From: JAFGJQ01 sp052034525
GTDB lineage: Bacteria > Planctomycetota > Phycisphaerae > UBA1845
Reading direction: 5' to 3'
Assembly: GCA_052034525.1 (NCBI GenBank)
Contig: JBPOIK010000133.1
Location: 1 to 32,980, forward strand
DNA: 32,980 nt
A model generated the notes under the pieces. The model made no database searches, was not told where the DNA came from, and saw only the letters and a list, made by a program, of their open reading frames with translations. Both the position numbers and the translations under genes were made by a program. Of the stretch, positions 16,774-24,204 are shown piece by piece (the stretch's first letter is position 1; each line of letters begins with the position of its first letter).

Positions 16774-16791
16774 CGGCGGATTCGTCCGCCG
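16774..16791 (+). promoter_or_regulatory. Stable UUCG hairpin between flgN and flgK
   Basis: A 7-bp stem, CGGCGGA with TCCGCCG, closes a TTCG tetraloop, an exceptionally stable fold. It ends a few bases before the flgK ribosome-binding site (GAGGG). It may protect a processed mRNA end, tune flgK translation or cause partial termination; there is no T-run. Confidence 0.5.
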
Positions 16792-16805
16792 CAGAGGGTA
16801 AACAC

Positions 16806-18539
16806 ATGGGCCTGATGTCATCGGCATTGCAGATCGGTCGAAGCGCCGTGATGACCTACCAAGGGGCGATGCAGGTGGTCGGCAACAACGTGGCCAACGC
16901 CGGCAACGCCGACTACACGCGACAGACCGCGGGCCTGGCGGCCATCCCCGGCGTGCCCATGGGCCCGGGTCTCCAACCCGGCGCGGGCGTGGCCATCGCC
17001 TCGCTCAAGCGGAACATCGACGAAGCGCTGGAGGCCCGCATCCGTACGGCCATCGGCGAGAAGCAGTCCGCCCAGATCGAGGGCGACTGGGTCCGCCGGA
17101 TCGAGACCTTTTTCGACGAGGACAGCGGGGCGGGGATCTCCAACCAGCTCACGCGGTTCTTCAACGCCCTGAGCGAAGTGCAGAACCATCCGGAAGATTC
17201 CGCCATCCGCGGCGTGGCGATCACCTCCGGCCAGACCCTGGCCGGCTCACTCCAGCGGCTGCGCCGCGAACTGCTGGCGATGGGCGAAGAGATCAACGAC
17301 CAGATTGAGGGCCTCGTGGTCACCGCGGACGGATTGGCGACGGAAATCGCCGATCTGAACGCCCGGATCACCGCGGCGGAGGGCTCTCGCCAGGGCCAGG
17401 CCAATTCGCTCCGCGACCAGCGTGACGCGAAGCTCCGCCAGCTCAGCGAACTCTTCGACGTGACCGTCCGCTACCAGCCGGACGGATCCATTTACGTCTA
17501 CCTCGGCAGCGAGGCCCTGGTGCAGGGGGGGATCAGCCGCGGACTGCAGACCGAGACCCAGGTGGACGGATCATTCGTGCGCACCTTCGTCCGGTTTCGC
17601 GATACGAACGCTCCGGTGGCCGCCCGGGGCGGCAAGATCGAAGGGCTGATCAACGCGCGCGAGAATCAGGCGTACGGACGGATCGCCGGCGTGGACCAGC
17701 TTGCGTCCGGGCTCATCGCCGAGGTGAACCGCGTTCATTCCGATGGCCAGGGCCTGATCGGCTTCACCTCGGTGATCGGCACGTATCACGTGGTGGACAC
17801 GGACGCGCCGCTGAACTCCGCGGCGGCCGGACTGCGGAACCCGCCCCGAAACGGAAGCTTTTTCATCACCGTGCGAGACACAGCCACCGGGACGCCCGTG
17901 GCCTACCAGATCGATATCGACCTGGACGGGCTGGGCGGCGACGACACGACGCTGCAGTCCCTGGTCGACGACATCAACAGCCGGGTGGAGGGCGTCACCG
18001 CGTCCATCACCGCGGATCACCGGTTGCAGATCGTGGCCGACGCGGGGTATTCCTTCAGCTTCGGATACGACGGGCAAAGGTATCGCGACGACACCGCCAA
18101 CGTGCTGGCCGCCCTGGGGATCAACACATTCTTCGACGGGTCCACCGCCGGGGACATTCGGGTGAACCCGGCGCTGCAGGCGGACGCCCGCCTCCTGGCG
18201 GCCTCGAGAACCTGTCAGCCGGGCGACGGCGACAACGCCGGGCGTCTGGCGGGCGTGCTGAACAGCCCCAGCGATCTGCTGAACGGGTCCAGCGTGCTTC
18301 AGTTCTACAACAACGTGGCCAACGACGTGGCGGTCAACGGGGCCGCCGCCCGCACCAGCGGCGAGGCGGCGTCGGCCATCCTCTCCGCGCTGCAGATACA
18401 GAAGGAGAACATCAGCGGAGTCAGCCTGGACGAAGAGGCGATCGAGCTGATCAAGTACGAGCGGGCATTCCAGGGGGCCGCCCGCTTCCTGAGCACCGTG
18501 GACACCATGATGACGGAATTGATGAACATCATCCGGTAA
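16806..18539 (+). CDS. flgK: Flagellar hook-filament junction protein FlgK (HAP1)
   Basis: 577 residues, close to the family's ~550. The N-terminus has the axial-protein helix: SALQIGRSAVMTYQGAMQVV followed by GNNVANAGNADYTRQTAGL. Next come the HAP1-type stretches NQLTRFFNALSEVQNHPED and LNARITAAEG..GQANSLRDQRDAKLRQLSELFDV. The C-terminal SGVSLDEEAIELIKYERAF with FQGAARFLSTVDTMMTELMNII is typical. The middle (~310-450) is the variable exposed domain. FlgK forms the first ring of the junction between hook and filament. Its ATG follows GAGGG and it is 24 nt upstream of flgL. Confidence 0.95.
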   Translation: MGLMSSALQIGRSAVMTYQGAMQVVGNNVANAGNADYTRQTAGLAAIPGVPMGPGLQPGAGVAIASLKRNIDEALEARIRTAIGEKQSAQIEGDWVRRIETFFDEDSGAGISNQLTRFFNALSEVQNHPEDSAIRGVAITSGQTLAGSLQRLRRELLAMGEEINDQIEGLVVTADGLATEIADLNARITAAEGSRQGQANSLRDQRDAKLRQLSELFDVTVRYQPDGSIYVYLGSEALVQGGISRGLQTETQVDGSFVRTFVRFRDTNAPVAARGGKIEGLINARENQAYGRIAGVDQLASGLIAEVNRVHSDGQGLIGFTSVIGTYHVVDTDAPLNSAAAGLRNPPRNGSFFITVRDTATGTPVAYQIDIDLDGLGGDDTTLQSLVDDINSRVEGVTASITADHRLQIVADAGYSFSFGYDGQRYRDDTANVLAALGINTFFDGSTAGDIRVNPALQADARLLAASRTCQPGDGDNAGRLAGVLNSPSDLLNGSSVLQFYNNVANDVAVNGAAARTSGEAASAILSALQIQKENISGVSLDEEAIELIKYERAFQGAARFLSTVDTMMTELMNIIR

Positions 18540-18563
18540 CGCCGGGTGACAGAGGACCAGGCT

Positions 18564-20501
18564 ATGGCCATCGGACCGATCAACATCACGCGCGTCAGCC
18601 ATAACATGCGTTCCCTCTCGCTGTTCGAGTCACTCCAGCGCGGGCAGGTGACGCTTTACGACGAGCAGAGCCGTGTGGCGTCGGGCCGCCGATACCTCTC
18701 GCCCAGCGAAGACCCGTCCGCCGCCGCGCAGGTGCTGCGGATGACCGAGATCCTCGATCAGCGGGAGCAACTGGTTCTCAACGTGCGCCACGGCGACAAC
18801 CTGCTGATGGCCGCCGACACCGCCCTGACGGAGGCGAACGCGCTGCTGGTCGAGGCGCACTCAATTGCCGCCCAGCATCTCGGCACGCTCTCCGATGCCC
18901 AGCAGCGGCAGGCGGCGGCCGAGCTGGTGTCCGCCATCATCGACCAGCTCGTGAATGTGGGAAACCGCGAATACATGGGGCGCTACATCTTCGCCGGGCG
19001 CAACTCGGGTTCGCAGCCGTTCACGTACGCCATCGGCGGCATCGCCTACACGGGCGACGCCGGGCGGCTCAGCGTCCGGGTCGGTGAAGAGGAATTGGAG
19101 GATGTGAGCTTCTCCGGGCACGCGGTGTTCGGCGCGTTGAGCGGTCGCGTGGGGGGGCTGGTTGATCTGGATCCCCGACTGCGGCCCGAGTCGCGCCTGG
19201 AGGACCTGGACGGGGCCAACCGGATGGGAATTCGCCGGGAGCATCTGATCATCGTCGAAGAGGGCGGGGCCGGGCGGTTCCTGGTGGACCTCACCCGGGC
19301 CGACACGATATCCGACGTGGTGGACTTCATCAACGACGCGGCCGCGGCGGCCGGGGCCGCGCTGACGGCCTCTCTGACGGACACGGGGCTGGAGATTACG
19401 CCCGCGGGGTTCCCCGTCTCCGTAACCGACACCAGCACCGGGTTGATCGCGTCGGACCTGGGCATTCTGACGCCGATCGCCCAGACCACGTCCATCACGG
19501 GCGCGGACCTCAACGTGCGGGTGACCGCCACCACGCCGATCTCGGAGCTGATGGCCGGCGCCGGTGTGGACCTGACAGATTCGATTCTCATCCGCAACGG
19601 CGCGGACGAAGCGGTGGTCGAACTGAGCGGAGCGCAGACCGTCCAGGACATTCTGAATCGGATCAACAACGCCCGCGTTCACGTCCGGGCGGTCATCAAC
19701 GAGGCCGGCACCGGAATCGAGGTGATCAACCTGGTCTCCGGCTCGTCCATGAGCGTCGGCGAGAACGGCGGCCTGACCGCCACCGCCCTGGGCATCCGCT
19801 CGATGGACCGGGACACGCCTCTGTCTTCATTGAACGACGGGCGGGGCGTGGAGACGAAGGAGGGAGAGGACGACATCCGCATCACCGCCAAAAACGGCAG
19901 CACGGTGGATGTGAACCTCGACGGGGCACAGACCATCGGCGACGTGATCGACCGGATCAACGATGCCGCCACGGCCGCCGGCGTGGCCATCCAGGCGGGC
20001 CTGGCCCTCGTGGGAAACGGAATCCGCATCCTGGACACCACGGGCGGGGCGGGCGACCTGTCGGTCAGCCGGCTGAATTATTCGTATGCGATCGACGACC
20101 TGGGGCTCGAGCAGGCCGCCCGGGGCCCCAACACCGAAGTGGTCAGCGACGACACGAACGGGATCCGCGCGGACAGCGTTCTGACCGCTCTGTACGACCT
20201 GGAACACGCTCTGCGGTCCAACAACGAGCTGGGCATCACGCTGGCCGCGGATCGCCTGAACGAGTTCATGGACGATTTCCTGGAGGCCCGCGGCGTGATC
20301 GGCGCCCGCTCCAAGGGGTTCTCCGACCGGCTCACCCAGATGGAGGACGCAACGTATGCGACGCAGGAGTACGTCTCGAAACTGCGCGACCTGGATTACA
20401 CCGAGGCGATTACCCGCTTCCAGTCGGCCCAGGTCGCGTTGCAGGCGTCGCTGCTGACCGGTTCGCGACTGATGAACTTGTCTTTGATGGACTACGTGTG
20501 A
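18564..20501 (+). CDS. flgL: Flagellar hook-filament junction protein FlgL (HAP3), expanded
   Basis: 645 residues, about twice enterobacterial FlgL. The ATG at 18564 follows GAGGA (18552-18556); the in-frame GTG at 18546 lacks one. The N-terminal ~160 residues are FlgL-like: LQRGQVTLYDEQSRVASGRRYLSPSEDP, and EYMGRYIFAGRNSGSQPFT. The C-terminal ~110 residues give DLEHALRSNNELGITLAADRL and TRFQSAQVALQASLLTGSRLMNLSLMDYV. The added centre holds three flagellin-hook IN-type motifs: TISDVVDFINDAAAAAG, TVQDILNRINNARVHV and TIGDVIDRINDAATAAG, each followed by a G(T/N)G-I-I strand. FlgL links FlgK to the filament; the insert probably forms an exposed domain. Confidence 0.92.
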   Translation: MAIGPINITRVSHNMRSLSLFESLQRGQVTLYDEQSRVASGRRYLSPSEDPSAAAQVLRMTEILDQREQLVLNVRHGDNLLMAADTALTEANALLVEAHSIAAQHLGTLSDAQQRQAAAELVSAIIDQLVNVGNREYMGRYIFAGRNSGSQPFTYAIGGIAYTGDAGRLSVRVGEEELEDVSFSGHAVFGALSGRVGGLVDLDPRLRPESRLEDLDGANRMGIRREHLIIVEEGGAGRFLVDLTRADTISDVVDFINDAAAAAGAALTASLTDTGLEITPAGFPVSVTDTSTGLIASDLGILTPIAQTTSITGADLNVRVTATTPISELMAGAGVDLTDSILIRNGADEAVVELSGAQTVQDILNRINNARVHVRAVINEAGTGIEVINLVSGSSMSVGENGGLTATALGIRSMDRDTPLSSLNDGRGVETKEGEDDIRITAKNGSTVDVNLDGAQTIGDVIDRINDAATAAGVAIQAGLALVGNGIRILDTTGGAGDLSVSRLNYSYAIDDLGLEQAARGPNTEVVSDDTNGIRADSVLTALYDLEHALRSNNELGITLAADRLNEFMDDFLEARGVIGARSKGFSDRLTQMEDATYATQEYVSKLRDLDYTEAITRFQSAQVALQASLLTGSRLMNLSLMDYV

Positions 20502-20721
20502 CGGCGGACGGGGAAACGGAGCCGGACGGGGAAGCCGGAGTGTTCCACCGGACGGCGGGCGGGTGGCCCGACCGCCGGTCCGATACGGTCGCCCGTGTGG
20601 AGACGGGCAGCGGGGGTCGGAGACGCCCGCAGAAGGCGGACGGGTTGTGAACGCCATCGGTCGATGGTCGACCGGCACAGCCGCCGCCGACCGAATAGGA
20701 AGGGCCACAGGAGAAGACGCG
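20502..20721 (+). promoter_or_regulatory. GGA-rich leader upstream of fliW
   Basis: This 220-nt gap holds 12 GGA trinucleotides on the coding strand, including two imperfect copies of a CGGACGGGGAA unit near 20505 and 20524. One GGA lies in the loop of a 5-bp hairpin (20604-20608 with 20625-20629) and another in the fliW ribosome-binding site (20709-20713). GGA is the CsrA recognition core, so it may be a CsrA target or decoy. G-richness alone explains part of the excess. Confidence 0.35.
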
Positions 20722-21171
20722 ATGATCATTCAAACGTCGCGCTTTGGACCACTGGATGTGGACGACCAGCGATTCATCACCTTCGAGACGGGTGTCCTGG
20801 GATTCCCCGAGGAGAAGACCTACGCGCTGGTCCAGACGGGTGAAAACAGCGGGTTCTACTGGTTGCAGTCGGTGGATCGTCCGGACCTGGCGTTCATCGT
20901 CTGCGACCCTCGGCTGTTCGTCACCGACTACCGGGCGCCGATCAAGGCGGAGGAACTGGCGTCCATCGGGCTCAGTACGCCCGACGACGCCCAGGTCTTC
21001 GTGATCGTCAACAAGATTGACGACATGCTGACCGGCAACCTGCAGGGTCCGCTGGTGATCAACGTCACCACGCGGGCGGCGCGCCAGCTCGTGCTGAGCG
21101 ACCGGCGGTATTCCACCCGCCATCCGCTCATGCGGCTGCCGCAGCGGCAGGTCGTCAGCAAGACCGCCTGA
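20722..21171 (+). CDS. fliW: Flagellar assembly factor FliW (CsrA antagonist)
   Basis: 149 residues, family length. The start at 20722 follows AGGAG with 8 nt spacing and gives MIIQTSRFGPLDV. Hallmarks are FETGVLGFPEEKTYAL (the family's GxLGFPE), WLQSVDRPDLAFIVCDP and the C-terminal LRGPLVINVTTRAA-like segment (LQGPLVINVTTRAARQLVL). In Bacillus and Campylobacter, FliW binds either flagellin or CsrA; when flagellin is exported, freed FliW displaces CsrA from flagellin mRNA. The adjacent csrA and flagellin genes make the same circuit very likely here. Confidence 0.95.
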   Translation: MIIQTSRFGPLDVDDQRFITFETGVLGFPEEKTYALVQTGENSGFYWLQSVDRPDLAFIVCDPRLFVTDYRAPIKAEELASIGLSTPDDAQVFVIVNKIDDMLTGNLQGPLVINVTTRAARQLVLSDRRYSTRHPLMRLPQRQVVSKTA

Positions 21172-21207
21172 AATCGGACCGGCTGGCCGGATCGGGGGGC
21201 CCTCCCG

Positions 21208-21213
21208 TATAAT
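21208..21213 (+). promoter_or_regulatory. Consensus -10 box for csrA
   Basis: A perfect TATAAT lies 37 nt after the fliW stop and 180 nt before csrA. No good -35 hexamer sits 16-18 nt upstream. It would give csrA a transcript separate from fliW with a leader of roughly 170-175 nt. Confidence 0.5.
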
Positions 21214-21215
21214 GC

Positions 21216-21393
21216 GGCCGGACTCAAATCCGGTCTTCGGGCGCCCGATCCGCGTGCGGTGAACAGGTACGCGGCGGGAAGGGTGAGCGCTCTGGATTGC
21301 GCGCACCCGACGGAGTCGGTCCCCTGTCGGACCGCCACGCCTCCGGTCGCGTACCGGAACGAGGCATCGGCATGGCCAAGGAAGGAGCCGAGG
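21216..21393 (+). promoter_or_regulatory. Structured csrA leader RNA with GGA-bearing loops
   Basis: Hand folding gives a first hairpin (21216-21222 with 21229-21235). A long-range 8-bp stem (GGTACGCG 21266-21273 with CGCGTACC 21348-21355) then encloses two hairpins. One is 21281-21290 with 21299-21308: 9 of 10 pairs, loop TCTGGATT containing GGA. The other is 21317-21322 with 21329-21334: 6 pairs, loop CCTGTC. A last 5-bp stem (21367-21371 with 21387-21391) presents AAGGAAGGA, the csrA ribosome-binding site, in its loop. GGA in hairpin loops is the CsrA-binding signature, so autoregulation is the simplest reading. It matches no riboswitch class I can recall. Confidence 0.5.
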
Positions 21394-21654
21394 ATGTTGG
21401 TGCTAAGCAGAACCCGCGATGAGACGATCATGATCGGCGATGACATCGAGATCACGGTCGTGGACATACGCGGTGACAAGGTCCGACTGGGCATCAACGC
21501 GCCGGGACATGTCCCGGTGCACCGGAAGGAGGTCTACGACGCCATCAAGCGTGAGAACCGCCAGGCGGCGAAGATCTCTCCCACGGACGTGTCGGCAGTG
21601 ACCAATGTGTCGAAGAACGGATCGATTTCCCAGAACCGGCGCAAGAAGCGCTAG
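21394..21654 (+). CDS. csrA: Carbon storage / translational regulator CsrA
   Basis: 86 residues; the first ~60 are canonical: MLVLSRTRDETIMIGDDIEI, VVDIRGDKVRLGINAPGHV and PVHRKEVYDAIKREN. CsrA is a dimeric RNA-binding protein that recognises GGA in hairpin loops and usually blocks ribosome binding; Leu4 and the Arg of VPVHR are the expected RNA-contacting residues. The C-terminal ~25 residues, ending in the basic stretch QNRRKKR, extend beyond the usual 60-70 and look disordered. The start at 21394 follows AAGGAAGGAG. The gene sits between fliW and flagellin, and flagellin mRNA carries a clear target site. Confidence 0.96.
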   Translation: MLVLSRTRDETIMIGDDIEITVVDIRGDKVRLGINAPGHVPVHRKEVYDAIKRENRQAAKISPTDVSAVTNVSKNGSISQNRRKKR

Positions 21655-21729
21655 ACCGTCCGCCCCCGGCCGACGTCCGGCGGGGCGGCAATGCAAACCC
21701 GTGCTCTTCCCGCCCGAAGACCGCACGGG

Positions 21730-21747
21730 GCAATCAAGGAGGATTGC
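21730..21747 (+). promoter_or_regulatory. CsrA-binding hairpin over the flagellin ribosome-binding site
   Basis: GCAATC (21730-21735) and GATTGC (21742-21747) form a perfect 6-bp stem with the hexaloop AAGGAG (21736-21741). The loop contains the GGA core and is the Shine-Dalgarno sequence of the ATG at 21751. This geometry, GGA in a hexaloop on the ribosome-binding site, matches the established CsrA target of flagellin mRNA in Bacillus. Bound CsrA would block initiation. Confidence 0.8.
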
Positions 21748-21750
21748 ACC

Positions 21751-23256
21751 ATGAGTCGCATTACGAACAACATTCCAGCGGTCGTGGCCCAGCGGCACCT
21801 GGGCGGTTCGCAGCGGGACCTGCGGGTCTCTCTGGAACGTCTCTCCAGCGGGCTCCGCATCAACCGCGGTGCGGACGACCCGGCCGGCCTCATCGTCTCC
21901 GAGCGGCTGCGCTCGGAAATCAACGCGGTGGGCCAGGCGGTCCGGAACTCGGAGCGGGCCATCAACGTCATCGCCACGACGGAAGGCGCCCTGAACGAGG
22001 TCTCCGCCCTCCTGAACGACATCAACGCCCTGCTCATCGAGGCGGCGAACAAGGGCGCCTTCTCGGATGAGGAAGTGGCGGCCAACCAGTTGCAGATCGA
22101 TTCGGCCATCGATTCGATCAACCGGATCGCGAACACCACGACGTTCGCCGGCCGCAAACTGCTGGACGGATCGCTCGACTACCTCACCAGCGGCGTGAAC
22201 TGGAACTCGCTGGCCGACGTCCAGATCCTCGGCGCCAAGTTCGGCACGCGGGAGTTCGTGGAAGTGGACGTCGTCGTCACCTCCGCCGCGCAGCCCGCCC
22301 GCATGGGCTTCGGATTCATCGCCGGCGAGACCGCCCTGGGCGCCGACGGGCTCTACCACATCGGCTCTGCGATCACCGTGGACATCCAGGGCGTCGAGGG
22401 CGTGGCCACGCTGAACTTCCCGGCCAGCGCCAGCATTCCGGACATCGTGCGGGCCATCAACGCCCAGACCGACGCCACCGGCGTCCTGGCCACCTCGGCC
22501 GCCGTGGGAGGGACCGCCGGCGCCGGCGTGGAAATGTACAGCCGCGGCTACGGGTCCGATCAGTTCGTGCGCGTGCAGGAGGTCTACGGCAGCGGCCCGT
22601 TCAGCACGGTCGATCTGCTCAACCACAACAACGAAGACCCCTTCGTCCCGGCGGAACGACGGCGTGCGGAAGGACACGACGCCAAGGGCACCATCAACGG
22701 CGCGCCCACCGTGGGCCAGGGCCTGATCCTGCAGCTCAACTCGTTCCTGCTGGACGTCAAGCTGACGCTGGACGAACACTTCGGCATCGGATCGACGACG
22801 TTTGCCATTACGGGCGGCGGCTCCCTGTTCCAGCTCGGACCGCGGATCAACACGAACCAGCAGGAGAACATCGGCGTGCGGGCCATGCATGCCAACAAGC
22901 TGGGCAACCGTGTGGTCGGATTCCTCTCCTGGCTGCAGGACGGGCAGCAGTTCGCCCTGCGGAACACGGAGAACCTGCAGAAGGCGTCCGACGTGGTCAA
23001 CGAGGCCATCGACCAGGTGTCCGTCCTCCGCGGACGGCTGGGGGCCTTCGAGCGGAACACGCTGCAGGCGAACATCGCCCAGTTGCAGATCACGGCGGAG
23101 AACCTGACCTCGTCGGAATCGGTGATTCGCGACACGGATTTCGCCGCGGAAACCACCGAGTTGACCCGGGCTCAGGTGCTGGTCCAGGCCGGAAACAGCA
23201 TTCTGGCCATCGCCAACGCACAGCAGCAGAACGTCCTCTCGCTGCTGGGCGGTTGA
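21751..23256 (+). CDS. fliC: Flagellin
   Basis: 501 residues. The N-terminal D0/D1 region is classical: AQRHLGGSQRDLRVSLERLSSGLRINRGADDPAGLIVSERLRS, and ANTTTFAGRKLLDG at ~128-140. The C-terminal D1/D0 gives LRNTENLQKASDVVNEAIDQV, then ESVIRDTDFAAETTELTRAQ and AGNSILAIANAQQQNVLSLLGG. The middle (~150-400) is variable and contains an IN-type segment (SIPDIVRAINAQTDATG). The start follows the AAGGAGGA site embedded in the CsrA hairpin. It is secreted through the flagellar export channel and polymerises as the filament, capped by FliD, which is not in this window. The gene ends the cluster at a long inverted repeat. Confidence 0.97.
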   Translation: MSRITNNIPAVVAQRHLGGSQRDLRVSLERLSSGLRINRGADDPAGLIVSERLRSEINAVGQAVRNSERAINVIATTEGALNEVSALLNDINALLIEAANKGAFSDEEVAANQLQIDSAIDSINRIANTTTFAGRKLLDGSLDYLTSGVNWNSLADVQILGAKFGTREFVEVDVVVTSAAQPARMGFGFIAGETALGADGLYHIGSAITVDIQGVEGVATLNFPASASIPDIVRAINAQTDATGVLATSAAVGGTAGAGVEMYSRGYGSDQFVRVQEVYGSGPFSTVDLLNHNNEDPFVPAERRRAEGHDAKGTINGAPTVGQGLILQLNSFLLDVKLTLDEHFGIGSTTFAITGGGSLFQLGPRINTNQQENIGVRAMHANKLGNRVVGFLSWLQDGQQFALRNTENLQKASDVVNEAIDQVSVLRGRLGAFERNTLQANIAQLQITAENLTSSESVIRDTDFAAETTELTRAQVLVQAGNSILAIANAQQQNVLSLLGG

Positions 23257-23289
23257 TCCGACCGGCGGCCATACGTCGTTGCCGTAAGC

Positions 23290-23335
23290 GCGGCGGGCGG
23301 GGTTCCCGAGACCCACGGGACACCCGGCCCGCCGC
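23290..23335 (+). terminator. Long inverted repeat after flagellin, between convergent genes
   Basis: GCGGCGGGC (23290-23298) pairs perfectly with GCCCGCCGC (23327-23335), and an inner TCCCG/CGGGA helix lies in between. It begins 33 nt after the flagellin stop and 60 nt before the end of the opposite-strand regulator gene. No T-run follows, but stem length and position suggest a bidirectional terminator or mRNA 3' protector. Confidence 0.5.
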
Positions 23336-23394
23336 CCGGCGCGCGGCGCGGCTCCGCACACAAAGTCAGAACCGAATGGGTCTGGGGGATGCTG

Positions 23395-23871
23395 TCAGCG
23401 GGCGGCCCGGCGCTCGTAGGCCAGTTCTCTCTGGCAACGGCTCTGGATGACCGGACCTTCCGGACCGCCCAGGGCCACGCACACATCGTAGTAAGGACAA
23501 ATGCTTTTGTCCGCCACACCCACCGCGCCGTGCAACTCGGCGAGCGTCAACCGCGGATCGAGACCGGCCAGCGGAGAGTTGTGCGCGGGGTCGGCTGCTC
23601 GTCGGCGTCTGCAAGCCGGTTGGAACAACCGCGCCAGGGTGCCGATCGAAATGGCGCTCGCCGGCATCGCCAACCGATATCGGCCCCGGGGACCACGCTC
23701 CTTACACACTACCTTACCCCGGGTGAGAATCTTCAGGCCCGCCTCCAGCTTCGCGGTGGACAAGGCCGTGCGGGCTCGCAGCGCCGTGCGCGACAGGGGT
23801 TCCGACGCGGCGACCATCTCCATCAGGATATCCATACCGTGTTGCGCTACCGCACCGTCCGACGAACTCAT
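23395..23871 (-). CDS. Rrf2-family transcriptional regulator
   Basis: 158 residues from the ATG at 23871, with GGGAG upstream on the minus strand. A winged helix-turn-helix spans ~10-85: ILMEMVAASEPLSRTALRAR, then a recognition-helix region and ERGPRGRYRLAMPASAISIGTL, close to the Rrf2 wing (RGxxGGYxLAxxPxxIxLxxV). Rrf2 proteins are dimeric DNA-binding sensors, some using Fe-S clusters or cysteine redox. Here Cys occurs at 56, 87, 125, 131 and 146; CPYYDVC (125-131) is not the standard IscR spacing, so a cofactor is possible but unproven. The gene is convergent with flagellin; its targets are unknown. Confidence 0.6.
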   Translation of the reverse strand: MSSSDGAVAQHGMDILMEMVAASEPLSRTALRARTALSTAKLEAGLKILTRGKVVCKERGPRGRYRLAMPASAISIGTLARLFQPACRRRRAADPAHNSPLAGLDPRLTLAELHGAVGVADKSICPYYDVCVALGGPEGPVIQSRCQRELAYERRAAR

Positions 23872-24130
23872 GTTCCGAGCGTCTCCCGCAAGACCAGAGG
23901 ACAGACAGGGTCGACTGTCGATTGACTGGTGCCTCATTCTAGGCGGCCGGATGGCTCAATCCAAGCGGGGCGCGCCGAGGTTCGGGGTTCGTTTGGCGGG
24001 CGCCAGCGGCGGCAAGACGCTCACCAAGGGGGGCGAAGGATTCAAAGTGGTTGTCGGACAAAAGGATAGGCCATGGTCCTCCCGCCGTTTTTCAACGGGC
24101 AGACCCCTGCCGGTCGGGCCGCGGATTCGA

Positions 24131-24136
24131 TAAAAT
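24131..24136 (+). promoter_or_regulatory. Possible -10 box for the DUF1611 gene
   Basis: TAAAAT (5 of 6 to consensus) lies 45 nt before the seven-codon ORF and 65 nt before the DUF1611 start. No convincing -35 is present. Confidence 0.3.
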
Positions 24137-24180
24137 CGGGCCATTCGCCGTCGGGCGTGCCGGACGGCGAGAGGAGCTGG

Positions 24181-24204
24181 ATGACACGGGCTGAAACAGT
24201 ATGA
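24181..24204 (+). CDS. Seven-codon ORF coupled to the DUF1611 gene
   Basis: ATG at 24181 with a strong GAGGAG (24171-24176) encodes the heptapeptide MTRAETV and stops at TGA 24202-24204. That stop overlaps the next gene's ATG (24201) as ATGA. The main gene has no good ribosome-binding site of its own, so ribosomes finishing this mini-ORF would restart on it. The peptide may have no function beyond coupling. Confidence 0.35.
   Translation: MTRAETV

Noticed and set aside
21655..21720. Sigma-28-like promoter (TAGA ... GCCGACGT) before flagellin
   Set aside because: The spacer is too short (9 instead of 11) and both halves have several mismatches, so I do not call it.
21403..23361. 652-codon minus-strand frame opposite csrA and flagellin
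   Set aside because: Antisense shadow of two certain genes; His/Val/Asp/Gly-rich translation without any family resemblance.
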